A stretch of DNA of 64,000 bases from the NCBI GenBank assembly GCA_026315105.1, contig CM048744.1, forward strand, positions 371,588,159-371,652,158, in the 5' to 3' direction. The notes beneath the pieces are model-generated. The model was not told where the DNA came from and ran no database searches. It worked only from the letters and a program-made list of their open reading frames with translations. The stretch comes from Locusta migratoria. Lineage: Eukaryota > Arthropoda > Insecta > Orthoptera > Acrididae. How positions within the stretch are numbered: the stretch's first letter is position 1; each line of letters opens with the position of its first letter. Positions 45,690-57,243 of the stretch are shown here, piece by piece. Position numbers and translations under genes: made by a program.

Positions 45690-46060
45690 TTCAATGCTGT
45701 TGCAGGCAAGAGCTGTTTACCTACATCAATAATAACAAAGATTTACGTTTCTTTTTCTGTGGATATTCCACTATCCATATTTTACACACTTACGGAAACT
45801 TTTTCCTTAATTCTGCTTTAGTATTAAATACTAACAGTACATATAGTGTAGAAGAAAACTCTGTGCAACTTTACTAGACAACTGATTTCTTCCTTGGGTC
45901 AGCTATTCAGTGTAAATTATTTCTTATGTAGAAAGTTTCTATCGCATAACATACCCTATTTTTATATTAAACAAGTCATTGTGTCTCTTTCAATTATTTG
46001 ACATCTCATTCAACTTTTACTCTTATCAAATTTCTGTCCAGAAAGTAGTACATCACTAAG
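45690..46060 (+). repeat. Unassigned dispersed repeat, copy 1
   Basis: Aligns in the same orientation with 47420-47850, at perhaps 65-75% identity by eye. Shared words: AATGCTGTTGCAGG, TAGATATTCCA-like, ACAGTACA, CCAGACAACT-like, AAGCAAGTCATTG-like. Family not recognised. It ends about 115 bp before the short UBE4A exon. Confidence 0.6.
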
Positions 46061-46174
46061 AGTTGAAATGGATTTGAAAGATATGAAACTTCTTTTACTA
46101 TTAATCACAAATAACAGAAAAAGATAAGCTACAGTTGTGTTGTAGTGCAACAGGTACTGGTCTAATGCACTTAC

Positions 46175-46258
46175 CGCGCAATCATGCCAGTATTCTGAAA
46201 CAGAGCTTCATTTTGTTCTTGTTCATGAGATGGAAGTTGTCTCCATTCCCCAGAATCC
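46175..46258 (-). CDS. UBE4A: UBE4A short exon (linker in Ufd2 core)
   Basis: An 84-nt minus-strand exon, too short for a simple ORF search, found by looking for the missing link between two conserved exons. The acceptor is TTTCACAG and the donor is GTAAGT. One base completes the arginine codon left by the upstream exon, then 27 codons read DSGEWRQLPSHEQEQNEALF and on to NTGMIA, and two bases (CG) are left to complete an arginine with the next exon. UBE4A homologues have a matching GEW segment with charged residues at this place. The following intron is 20,438 bp and holds most of the transposons described here. Confidence 0.9.
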
Positions 46259-46482
46259 CTGTGAAATTTAAAAGAATGTATCCAATATTATTTTTGATGC
46301 ACACCATAAACAAAAACTATTTACAGGTCAGTTATCTGTAACTTGATAATAAGTATAAATATCATCAATTGGTTTCATAAGCTAGGAAGGAGTGTTTGAT
46401 TTGAACACATCATTCCACAATATGTTTTAACTATCTCTTTTAGAAACGAAGTACAATATCATAAAAACCATTGAAGTGCCTT

Positions 46483-46484
46483 GC
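46483..46484 (-). promoter_or_regulatory. UBE4A: Non-canonical GC splice donor of UBE4A
   Basis: Read on the minus strand the junction is AAG then GCAAGG, close to the known consensus for GC-AG introns. The 226-bp intron (46259-46484) ends with TTTCACAG. A GT in the right phase is absent nearby. The choice is supported by codon phase on both sides and by conserved protein blocks flanking the junction. Confidence 0.82.
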
Positions 46485-46634
46485 CTTGCTGCTTGCATCT
46501 GCCTCAACTGTGCCATATTGCTAAGTGCTTCATCCAAGAGAAATACAGCATCATTCATCAAAAGATTGATAAAACGCAAGAAGATGGGTGGAGATACAGC
46601 TTCCATGTTGCTCTCAGCCTCAGCAGCTAATTGC
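46485..46634 (-). CDS. UBE4A: UBE4A exon (Ufd2 core), followed by GC donor
   Basis: Minus-strand exon of 150 nt, entered after a TTCACAG acceptor. It encodes [16 protein letters not shown] and then [20 protein letters not shown], one of the most conserved blocks of Ufd2 proteins, and then a heptad-like region ending [10 protein letters not shown]. No GT donor sits at the expected place; the exon ends AAG followed by GCAAGG, a GC-type donor. Ending there leaves two bases (AG), and the next exon starts with G, completing an arginine codon. An open frame runs past the true exon end for about 50 bases, which makes the exon look longer than it is. Confidence 0.93.
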
Positions 46635-47105
46635 CTGTGAATCATAAAAATGAATCATCACACAACATAAGTATTGCTATTAAGTAAAAACAAATACACA
46701 AAGTTTTTGAAGATTTTACTGTTCATCGTCATTAGCCCAATTGCAGAAAAGGGAACAACTGAGTTCTTACAATATTTTTATTTTAAAGAATATCACTTTT
46801 CCCTATGCACCAATGTGGAGATTGTTATACTTTATCCTTAGAACTAATTTCTACTTAATACATATTTAGTAGGAAATACAAAATGCAATTTTTTTTACCT
46901 ATGTTATTAGGTGACCAGAAAAGCTCACAAAATACCATAATCAGTCTAATAGTATTGCAAGAAAATGAACTGTTACACCTTGTACATTTATTCTAATTCC
47001 AAAAGTGTATTTCACAGAAACTGAAAATACAAGAGGAGAAGAAGTATTTTGACCTCCATGGTGCCCGTCCTCCATCTAGCCCTCTTTTATGCTAATCTTT
47101 TCATA
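46635..47105. other. Intron sequence 5' of UBE4A exon
   Basis: Mostly unique. The patch 46965-47030 (CTGTTACACCTTGTACATTT and on) resembles 47930-47995, so it may be another piece of the dispersed repeat family. Confidence 0.4.
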
Positions 47106-47330
47106 TCTATGCAACTAAAATGTTCAAATGTTTGAAAATCTATCGGACCAAACTGTGTGGACATCAGCCCGTAGCTTACAAACTACTGAAACTAAGGTAA
47201 ACTAACCTAAGGACAACACACACACACCCATGCCCCAGGGAGGACTCGAACCTCCGATGGCGAGCAACCGAGCTCTCCGTAGCGAGGCGCCTTAGACCGC
47301 TCGGCTACTCCACCACGGCTCTATGCAACT
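47106..47330 (-). mobile_element. tRNA-derived SINE with 11-bp target duplication
   Basis: Minus-strand SINE. Its head has an A box in TGGAGTAGCCGAGCGGTCTA and a B box in GGTTCGAGTCC, the layout of a serine/leucine-type tRNA, then a body with GGCATGGGTGTGTGTGTTGT and TCCTTAGGTTAG. Direct repeats TCTATGCAACT lie at 47106-47116 and 47320-47330. This is the SINE type widespread in locust-like genomes. It is not a tRNA gene: the tRNA fold is degenerate and a long non-tRNA body follows. Confidence 0.9.
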
Positions 47331-47419
47331 GATACACCTTATGTTCCAATAATATATGTTCACATACTATATTACAGTTTGTACCTAAAACTATTCTTCT
47401 CTTGCCGTTCCTTCAAACT

Positions 47420-47850
47420 GTAATGCTGTTGCAGGTAGAGCTTCTATTAGACTTCTCCCATCATTCACTATATCTTATTTACATACATGATTTTTATAAC
47501 AATGTTTTAAGTGTCATTTTCTCTAGATATTCCATTACACACATGTGATTTCTACACAATACTTTGCTCTAGATACACACTTCCACAAAATTTTCCCCAA
47601 TACTGCATCACTATTAAATATCATCAGTACACTGAAGAAAGCTCTCTACAACTGTACCAGACAACTTTGAACTTTCTTGATTCATCTGTCCAGAGTAATA
47701 TTACTTATTATGTAGTAAGTTTCTTTCATGTCCTCTATTACATAATATTTGCAATTTTGATGTTAAGCAAGTCATTGTCTCACTTTCTATTGTTCAACAT
47801 TACATTCTCTTAACTGTGTTTACTATCAATCTAATTCCAGTCAAAGTATG
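47420..47850 (+). repeat. Unassigned dispersed repeat, copy 2
   Basis: Partner of the repeat at 45690-46060. Just downstream a 31-bp unit (ACATACCAGTxTCTGTTGCACCTTA...) is tandemly duplicated at about 47909-47972. The two repeat copies sit on either side of the UBE4A exons at 46.2-46.6 kb. Confidence 0.6.
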
Positions 47851-48007
47851 TTGTTCATTCAACTCAAACTCAACTCTGTCAATTCTTCACTGCTTTATAC
47901 CAAAAGAGGCATACCAGTATCTGTTGCACCTTATGTAATTACATACCAGTGTCTGTTGCACCTTACGTAATTATTCTTATTCTGAAAGTGTCTTCCACTT
48001 TCTCCAG

Positions 48008-48439
<432 letters not shown>

Positions 48440-48775
48440 TAATCTTCATCTATTTTATTACACCAATACACCAATAACCTGATAACAGCTTTCACATCCC
48501 CCAGCTATCCTCCTGATCTGGTACAGAAGCAAATTGCCAGAGCCACTTCCTCATCCCCCCAAATTCAGAACCTTCAACAGAACCCAAGAAGTGCCCCTCT
48601 CGTCACCGGATACTTTCCGGGACTGGAGCGGACTCTGAATGTGGCTCTCCAGCAAAGATACGACTTCCTTAAATCCTGCCCCGAAATGAGATCCATCCTT
48701 GATGACATCAGTCCACCGAGAGTGTCTTTCCGCCGCCCACTTAACCTCCGTAACCTCCTAGTCCATCCCTATGAA
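48440..48775 (+). mobile_element. Penelope-like element fragment (C-terminal reverse transcriptase to linker)
   Basis: Plus-strand coding remains: SYPPDLVQKQIARATSSSPQ-type sequence, then GYFPGLERTLNVALQQRYDF and NLRNLLVHPYEI. It stops abruptly at about 48775, where 5' sequence of another PLE copy starts. The layout of pLTR followed by a truncated coding end, joined to a longer copy, suggests head-to-tail PLE copies. Confidence 0.75.
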
Positions 48776-49552
48776 ATTTTTATTTTTTATTTATTCATTT
48801 ATATATATTTTATATAGCAGTTCCATTCTACATTCCCTCCTTAGTTTACTGTTCAAAATTCGCTAATACTCACAACTATACGTTCACTTCCTAACCTTCA
48901 CCTTTGAATACGTTTATTATGATATTTACCTCTTTCATTACTCCTTCTTCCGACTAAAATACGCCGTCCATTCAATTTTCTCCTCATAAAACGTAAACAC
49001 TATTTCACAACTATAGTTTCTTATATTATTTATAACCATTTTCAGCATTTCTTAGGTACCTCACGATTGTTTCCATTTCCGTTTTTCCACATTTCCATTC
49101 GTTTTTCCTACTTTCCCGATCGTATTTCAGCCACTTTACATTGGTTTTGATTCCACTATTCCTTCGTCAGACTATTATTAGCCTCAAAATCGTAATCTGC
49201 GGCCACTTAACCAATCATATTTAGATGTTTTCCTTGCATTCTCACGCGGTTTTCTCGTACTTTTTCCAATTTTCACCATCCTTAAACCCCTTTTGCACGC
49301 CATACCACTACCTAACCCTTTAATTCTACTTTGTTGACAACTAAAGATGACCACAGTATCAACAACGAATTTTAACGACTTTTTCTAATTCCTTTTTCTA
49401 TCCTGAATTGCCTTTCACATTCATTTTTTTCTATCCTGAAATGCTGTTCACATTCATTTTTTAATTTATATATTTCTATACATAGTTTTTTATTTGTTCA
49501 TTGCAACCTGTTATATAGCCCATATTTCTCACTTTCCCTTCATCCAAATATT

Positions 49553-50225
49553 ATGCCTCCCTCACAACACTCCCACAACAACCCCATACAGTTTTATTTA
49601 CATTCCCTCCGTAAACATGCTTTTTCCCTAGTTAGATTATGCTCCCACATTCATTTCATTCAGGCTTGTCTGACATTTGGCATCATTCCCAAGGGTCTCA
49701 CACTAAAAGTTCCCTTCTCTGGCTGTAACCCATCCCTTCATCCTACCCTATACCAATTCCAAACTGAACAATCCATAGCCCTCACCCGCCTAATCCTTAA
49801 CCTACACATCAACTCCGTCAATGAACATACCTGTCAACTCCTATCCCTAATCAAAATCCTCAACCTTTCCTCTCCCACATCTACACCTGCAGTTCAGAAC
49901 ATCCTCCTTCAGGCCAACCGCAAATTAGAACAGCATGCCACCCACCACCTCAAAAAAACTATCCAATCTCCTGGTCACCCACCTCCGGAAAGGTAATACT
50001 CTCTCCCTCAATAACCTCTCCAGTAAACCTCAACCTCCTCTTATTGCATACAAACCCAGTCTCTCCCATCTACTCAATCTCCCACTCCCAACTCCTCTCC
50101 CCCCCAAACCTCAAAATTCCAATCCACACAATCCGGAACCACAACATCCCAATTCAGTAGTCAACCTCTCCTCTAAACCTCTCTCCCAATCTGAAACCTG
50201 TCGTAACCAAAGGGCTCACCTTTAG
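49553..50225 (+). pseudogene. PLE N-terminal region
   Basis: Frame 49553-49996 has FIQACLTFGIIPKGLTLKVP and a run of hydrophobic heptads to LLSLIKILNLS, the N-terminal part of PLE proteins; frame 49935-50225 continues with a proline- and asparagine-rich linker. The two frames overlap, so one frameshift separates them. Confidence 0.7.
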
Positions 50226-50310
50226 TCCCACTCCCAAATTCAACCAAACAGCCCTTGTCAAAGACCTACTATCCTATACTCGTAGCCTTGGCTGGAGATA
50301 TCACTTTGCC

Positions 50311-50982
50311 ATGAAGAAAAATAATCCTACTCCTAATGATCCAGCTCCCCAAGACATCATTCAAATCGAACCCTGCCTGGAACAGTTCCGTCCTCCATCA
50401 CGGCGAGACCCACCTGCTCTTCCTCAAAATCACCCTCTTCAAACCTTCCAGGAATTCCTTACTTCCAACCTTGCCTCCCAGTCTTTCCTGAGAAACCTTA
50501 ACCCTACTCCTAACATTACCACAGCTGAATCCCAAGCTATCCGTGATCTGAAGGCTGACCATTCCATCGTCATTCTCCCTGCCGACAAGGGCTCCACAAC
50601 CGTGGTACTTGATCGGCGGGAGTATGTGGCAGAAGGACTGCATCAGCTTTCAGATAATACCACATATAAAGTTTTTCAAGGTGATCCCATTCCTGATGTC
50701 CAGGCAGAGCTTCAAGGAATCCTCAAAACCTTAGGCCCCCTACAAAATCTTTCACCTGACTCCATTAACCTCATGACCCCACCGACACCCCGCACCCCCA
50801 CCTTCTACAAACTTCCAAAGATTCACAAACCCAATCATCCCAGCCGCACCATTGTGGCCGGTTACCAAGTCCCAACAGAACGAATCTCTGCCTATGTAGA
50901 CCAACACCTTCAACCCCTCATGTGCAGTCTCCCATCCTTCATCAAAGACACCAATCACTTCCTCGATCATCTGAAATCCTGA
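50311..50982 (+). pseudogene. PLE reverse-transcriptase fingers
   Basis: A 223-codon frame. Motifs: LQTFQEFLTSNLASQSFLRN, IVILPADKGSTTVVLDRREY, and FYKLPKIHKP near the end, all diagnostic of Penelope-type reverse transcriptase. The frame ends with a stop (TGA at 50980-50982) where relatives read on. Confidence 0.9.
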
Positions 50983-51019
50983 CCCAGTCTGTTACCTCCT
51001 GAAACCATCCTTGTAACCA

Positions 51020-51739
51020 TTGATGCCACTTTCTTATACACTTTCTTATATCCCACATGCCCAGGGCCTCGCTGCGATGGAATATTTCCTTTCACGCCGA
51101 CCACCCACTTCCCTACCTAAAACCTCTTTCCTTAATACCCTAGCCAGCTTCATCCTAACCCACAACTTCTTCACTTTTGAGGGCCAGACATACCAACAAC
51201 TAAAGGGAACAGCCATGGGAATCAGGATGGCCCCCTCGTACGCAAACGTATTTATGGGACGCTTAGAGGAAGCCCTCCTAGACACCCAAGCCTGTCAACC
51301 CAAAGTTTGGTATAGATTCATTGACGACATCTTCATGATCTGGACTCACAGTGAAGAAGAACTCCAGAATTTCCTCTCCAACCTCAACTCCTTTGGTCCC
51401 ATCAAATTCACCTGGTCCTCTTCCAAATCCCATGCCACTTTCCTTGATGTCGACCTACATCTATCCATTGGCCAACTACACACATCCGTCCAAATCAAAC
51501 CTACCAATAAACAACAGTACCTGCATTATGACAGCTGCCATCCATTCCATATCAAACGTTCCCTTCCCTACAGCTTAGGTCTTCGTGGCAAACGAGTCTG
51601 CTCCAGTCCTGAATCCCTGAGCCAATACACCAATAACCTGATAACAGCTTTCACATGCCGCAGCTATCCTCCTGACCTGGTACAGAAGCAAATTGCTAGA
51701 GCCACTACCTCATCCCCCCAAATTCAGAACCTTCAATAG
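51020..51739 (+). pseudogene. PLE reverse-transcriptase palm and thumb
   Basis: A 239-codon frame. It has TYQQLKGTAMGIRMAPSYAN, then the catalytic RFIDDIFMIW (FIDD version of YxDD, about 51315-51345), FGPIKFTW, ATFLDVDLHL and KQQYLHYDSCHPFHIKRSLP. A short local duplication (ACTTTCTTATA twice, 51028-51049) shifts the frame at its start, so it is not joined in frame to the fingers. Confidence 0.9.
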
Positions 51740-51763
51740 AAGAATCCCAGAAGTGCCCCTCTT

Positions 51764-52060
51764 GTGACCAGATACTTTCCGGGACTAGAGCGGACTCTGA
51801 ATGTGGCTCTCCAGCAAGGATACGACTTCCTTAAATCCTGCGCCGAAATGAGATCCATCCTTCATGACATCCTTCCCACTCCACCAAGAGTGTCAGTCCG
51901 CCGCCCACCTAACCTCCGTAACCTCCTAGTCCATCCCTATGAAATCCCCAAACCACCTTCCCTACCTTCTGGCTCCTACCCTTGTAACCGCCCCCATTGT
52001 AAAACCTGCCCTATGCACCCTTCCACCAACAGCAGGATGTTGTCAGAGAAAGGAGATTAA
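51764..52060 (+). pseudogene. PLE linker region, truncated before GIY-YIG
   Basis: Reads YFPGLERTLNVALQQGYDFL, RRPPNLRNLLVHPYEIPKPP and the cysteine motif CNRPHCKTCPMHPST. After that the sequence turns into unrelated bases, so the GIY-YIG nuclease is absent. Confidence 0.88.
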
Positions 52061-53334
52061 AGAGAAAACCAAGACACCGAAACATAAGAACAGAAAAACT
52101 GTTTGGGTTTTTTAATTGCTTGACCAGGACTGTAAATTTGTTTTAAGTGTGCTTGACATATCGGACAAGCACTTGAAAACTGTCCAGGAGGAGGTGGTTA
52201 TTCCAAGAAAACAGTTTTCAGAAAAGAAGTGGGAGACATAAAAATAGGCTCCATGTTGTTTGGGAGTGTGTAAATAAGTGTTTGTTTGCCATTCCTCTCT
52301 CATATATACATTACTAGCTGAAAACCTGGCATTGCCCAGGTATTTATTTATTTATTCCTGACTTGAACTAGTTCTCCTATCCTTTCCTCTCAGTCTATCT
52401 CCTTGTTTTCTAAAAACATGTTGTATTTATTGGAAAACATATAAGAAATAAGGCTGTCTTGCATAATGTACAAAATACAAATGACACATAAAATTTGTAT
52501 GATACCATATTTATTGAGTTATATGTTGTACAATTGTATAATTTTTCAGGTATATATCCATTTGTGTAAGTGCTGTATGTCTGTAGAATCTTAACTTGTT
52601 GCGTGATGAGGAGGTTTTCCATGAACGTTACTGTTTATGTGCTCGTATCTCATGAACTACGTGTCATACTGTGATAAAATTTTGAAGGTATATTCAGCTA
52701 TATGTGTGTATACTGTCTGTAAAATTCCCTGCAGCTACAATTTATAGTGTATAAATTATAAATTGTAACATCATACTGAATGCTGTAGTTTTAGTCCATG
52801 AACCGTTGAAAAATAGTAATCGAGAAACTTTTTTCCTTTCATCATTTTACTGTGGTTGTCAGCAAGAAAAAATATAATGAATGTTTGAAATTATCTTTAA
52901 AGTTTGTAGCAAGTCACTAAGTACTCTCGTTCTCATACAGCTTATGAGTAAAGTCTCATCACATAATGTGGCAGATTTTTGCGATGCCTCTTGTTTAAGA
53001 CGTCATATTGACTGAACCATGTGTCGTATGTGATCCTTAACCCTGCAGAAACTCTTTCCTCACGGTAAGGAATATGTGTATCAAATTTGGTTGAAATCGG
53101 TCCAGTGGTTTAAGGGGGAAATTTGCAACATTGTCGCGTGATGTAGCAGTTTTTCTCACATCTCATTGTTTATGATGTCATATCTCGTGAATTATGTGTT
53201 GTACATAATCCTTACATTTATGACGACCATCCTCATAGATTGAAGCTCACAGGTGTGTGAAATTTCATAAACTTTGGAAACAAACTGTAGATTTGTATGC
53301 TACACGTACACACTAACAAACACCCTCCAGAGGC
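52061..53334. other. Degenerate repeat-like sequence
   Basis: A word AGCTGAAAACCTGGCATTGC (52316-52335) and a later CAAATTTGGTTGAAATCGGT (53077-53096) are of the kind found in old, widely copied insect repeats. Sentences such as TCATGAACTACGTGTCATAC and CGTGAATTATGTGTTGTACA recur loosely. No coding region was recognised and no family can be assigned with confidence. Confidence 0.4.
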
Positions 53335-54480
53335 CCTACAGCTCTTTTGTGGGTATGTGTGTGGTGTGCATGGGGCCCTGAGCCGAAGTAGCCTTCCTTC
53401 TCATGGGCTGCGTCACTCCCCCTCCCCCCCCCCCCCATCTTCCGGTTCATGCCTTTGCCTGGAGATGAGTGGCTGAACAAAATCGGGTCATTTCCTTTCC
53501 CGAGCTTTCTTCTTTTACTGGTCCTTTCCTTCTTTAACTCGTTCTTTCAACTCACTCTCCTTGCTCCCTTCTTCTTGCCTTCAACTCATCTTTTTAATCT
53601 CTGCTTCAGTGTTTGAGATTCTCCCTTTCTATCCTTCTCTTTCCTTCCTCTATTCCTCTTCTTTCCTTCCTGTTCACGCCTGAAGGTTGACCCACGCGTA
53701 GCCGGTGATGGGGTAACACATAATTTCCCAATCTGAGTAGACAAGTAGGGCACATACATATTCCCTGGTAAAGGCCAGGGCCACAGATGGGTGATTACCT
53801 GAGCTGATACCCTACTCCATCCGTTTCTCAGGAGGTGTGACCTGAGATGTCAACAATCACCTAAGGCGAGTTGGCCCTCAGTGTGGGCTCCCATTAAGAA
53901 GGAGTGCATCAGCGGAGATGCCAGTAATCATGGGGTATACTTCCGCAATGACCTCTCTCTCTTCTATGTTGACTTCGACCCAGAAACAAAACTTAGATGA
54001 ACCTCAGTCAAAGAAAACATTACTAAATGTTTCTAAGATTTAGTGGTTTCTCGAACTGATGATAAAGATTTTTCTATTGTAAATCCCTTTATCGTTGTTG
54101 ATACAATCGCAGGTCCTGTGAAAAACTGTTCTTGCAAGTGAAACAGAACCTAATTGCTGGAAACGGACAGGGCCTTCCAGGCACAGAAACTGATTCGATC
54201 CATGCCCCTGCACACCTTCTTTGTCAAAGTGGAAGCTCATCGCACCCTTAACTTGTCAAGGGGTTAGTCTACACTAGATCCCTTTATGGGTTATCGGATG
54301 AAGAAATCCAAGATGACTTGCCTGATCAGAATGTAACTGCCATCCATAGAGTGATGAAAAATGCTTACAAAAAATTCCTATCAATCTGTATTGTATTTTT
54401 GATATTTGACAGAGTTGATCTTCCTTCCAAGGGAAAATCTGGATATGAAAGAATCCATTTCACCCGTATCTAGCAAATCC
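53335..54480 (+). mobile_element. LINE 5' leader and ORF1 (Gag-like) remains
   Basis: A pyrimidine-rich leader with GGTGATGGGGTAACACATAA and CCTGGTAAAGGCCAGGGCCA (about 53700-53790), then a decayed ORF1 from about 53970. The best part (about 54190-54380) reads SMPLHTFFVKVEAHRTLN, LSDEEIQDDL and QNVTAIHRVMKNA over shifted frames, the pattern of the RNA-binding part of I/LOA-type LINE ORF1 proteins. No endonuclease or reverse transcriptase follows. Confidence 0.6.
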
Positions 54481-55135
54481 TATGTGCTATTACTAATGTC
54501 TTATAGAGATATTTATAACTCAACAAATAAATGTGAACTCAGACCACTTCTTCATGTTTCTTCAAGAAGCTCAAAGAAAAGAAAATTTAATTAGTTGATA
54601 CAATGAATAAGATCTGCAGAGAAATCCCTGATAATGAAAGAATACAATGCTGAAATGTTCTCCACCAGAAAGTTGTGCCAGACTGGCAACACAGCCTGGT
54701 ACAAAAATCACATAGAAATCTGAAAAAGTGTGAATTAGCTATTGCAAATGCAACAAGGCCCAAAAACCTGTTTGGGAAATGTGCTAAGTGTGCTAAGTGT
54801 GGCCATCAGATTTCAATGACAGGTAAATAGCACAACAAAATCTTGTGTAGAACACTATGGTAACATGTACCATGTTTACTAAGTGGGCTTACAATCATCT
54901 AAAAATAGTTAATTTTTGAAAGTCTACTGCTTCGAAAACTCATTCACAGAATTAACGAAATATGATTAAAATATTTTTTGGTGAAATTTTAACGATTTGA
55001 ATCCGAATACTGAATCTTAAATAAAACATGTACCGAATTCCGAACCCGAATCCAATCTTCCGAATCTCGAACCCAAGTAACCTGTCAATTCAAGTATATG
55101 TATTACTCCTCTATCATCGCCAATGATGAAGATAA
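54481..55135. other. Unassigned sequence between LINE and PLE remains
   Basis: AT-rich. A 10-bp direct repeat (GTGCTAAGTGTGCTAAGTGTG, about 54780-54800) and a CCGAA-rich patch (54995-55080) are present. Nothing was recognised. Confidence 0.3.
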
Positions 55136-55353
55136 AGCCTACATACTATAGTATGTCTGCCTAGGTGTGTTTGCGTCTGTGTAAACGTATGGGTGTGTGT
55201 GTGTATTTGTTCACCTCCTTTTCTTCCCCCAAGGTAAGTCTTTCCTCTCCCAGGACTGGAATGGCCCTCTACCCCCTTCCTTAAAATCCTCATAATTTCC
55301 TGTTCCCTCTCCTTCCCTTCTGCCTGAAGAAGTAACTGGGTTGCGAAAGCTTG

Positions 55354-55400
<47 letters not shown>

Positions 55401-55465
55401 AAACTTTCCTACTGGGATAAGCCTACTAGGCTTTTTACAAATGTCTGTGTTTGCGTTTGGATGTA

Positions 55466-55500
<35 letters not shown>

Positions 55501-55706
55501 TTGTTTACCTTCCTTTTTTTTCCCCTAAGTTAAGTCCTTCCACTCCTGGGATTGGAATGACTCCTTTTCCACTTCCTTAAAACCCATATCCTTCCCTTTC
55601 TCCTCCCCTTTTTTCCTCTTATCCTGAAGAAGTGACCAACGGTTGCAAAAGCTTGTATGTGTGTGTGTGATTTTATTTGTGTCTATCGACGAGCCGGTCC
55701 TTTAGG
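55136..55706 (+). repeat. Two PLE terminal segments in tandem, with GT tracts
   Basis: Two successive pLTR-like units, each with a CCCxAGxTAAGTC block, a CTGAAGAAGT block and GT tracts (55359-55399 and 55465-55498; a shorter one near 55657). The second ends with TCTATCGACGAGCCGGTCCT, the reverse complement of the start of the segment at 29155. Confidence 0.8.
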
Positions 55707-55739
55707 TAAATTAAGGCGAAAAATTCCTAGCAGGAAAAA

Positions 55740-55817
55740 TTATAAATAAAAAAATAGACGAAGATTACTCACCAGGCGAAGGAGCACAGGTGTGACAGCA
55801 TCACAAATAAATAAATG

Positions 55818-55864
<47 letters not shown>

Positions 55865-57197
55865 GCGCAAGCTTTCGCAACCCAGTTGCTTCTTCAGGCA
55901 GAAGGGAAGGAGAAGGAAAAGGAAATGATGAGGGTTTTAAGGAAGAGGGTAAGGAGCCATTCCAATCCCAGGAGAGGAAAGACTTACCTTGGGGGAAGAA
56001 AAGGGAGGTGAAGAAATACCAGGTGAATTTGATGGGACCAAATGAGTTGAGGTTGAAGAGGAAATTCTGGAGTTCTTCTTCATGTGGTCCTATTCCAAAT
56101 CCCATGCCACTTTCCTCGATGTCAACCTCCATCTGTTCAACGGCCAACTTCACACATCCGTACACACCGAACCTACCAATAAACAACAGTACCTGCATTA
56201 TGACAGCTGCCATCCATTCCACATCAAATGTTCCCTTCCTTACAGCTTAGGTCTTCATGGCAAATGAGTCTGCTCCAGTCCCGAAGCACTGAACCAGTAC
56301 ACCAATAACCTAATAACAGCTTTCACATCCTGCAGCTATCCTCCTAATCTATTAGAGAAGCAAACTGCTAGAGCCACTACCTCATCCTCCCAAATTCAGA
56401 ACCTTCAACAGAAGAATCCCAGAAGTGCCCCTCTTGTGACCAGATACTTTCCGGGACTGGAGCGGACTCTGAATGTGGCTCTCCAGTAAGGATACGACTT
56501 CCTTAAATCCTGCCATGAAATGAGATCCGTCCTTCATGACATCCTTCCTACTCCACCGAGAGTGTCTTTCCGCCGCCCACCTAACCTCCGTAACCTCCTT
56601 GTCCACCCCTATGAAATCCCCAAACCACCTTCCCTACCTTCTGGCTCCTACCCTTGTAACCGCCCCCGTTGTAAAACCTGCCCTATGCACCCTTCCACCA
56701 CCACTTACTCCAGTCCCGTAACCCGGAAGGTGTACACGATCAAAGGCAGAGCCACTTGCGATAGTACCCACGTGATCTACCAACTGACATGCCTGCACTG
56801 TGAAGCGTTCTATGTGGGAATGACCAGCAACAAACTGTCCATTCACATGAAAGGACACAGGCTGACAGTGTTTGTTGGTAACGAGGATCACCTTGTGGCT
56901 AAACACACCTTGGTGCACGGCCAGCACATCTTGGCCCATGTGCTACACCGTCCGAGTCATCTGGATACTTCCCAGTGACACCAATCCTTCAGAACTCCGG
57001 AGATGGGAACTAGCCTTTCAGCATATTCTCTCTTCTCGTTGCCCACCTGGTCTTAACCTCCACTAAATTTGAATTCCCGCGTGCCATCTTTAACATCATA
57101 ACATCTTTGCCTTGGTTCTCTGGACAGAGCCTTCTTTTCCATTTCCTTTCCCCTCTCCTTCCCTTCTGCCTGAAGAAGCAACTGGGATGTGAAAGCT

Positions 57198-57243
<46 letters not shown>

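Larger units (their letters stand above)
48776..52045 (+). mobile_element. Penelope-like element, longest copy in the window
   Basis: Plus-strand PLE with a 5' T-rich leader (48776-49550), N-terminal coding frames (49553-50225), reverse-transcriptase fingers (50311-50982), palm and thumb (51020-51739) and the linker (51764-52060). It is cut just after CPMHPST, so the GIY-YIG nuclease is missing. Only a few frame breaks separate the parts, so this is the best preserved PLE copy here. Confidence 0.9.

Noticed and set aside
47230..47320. A serine/leucine-type tRNA gene on the minus strand
   Set aside because: The same: it is the head of a SINE with an 11-bp target duplication.
52316..53330. A Helitron
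   Set aside because: Some words resemble old insect repeats, but no 3' hairpin with CTRR end or Rep/helicase coding was seen, so no family is claimed.
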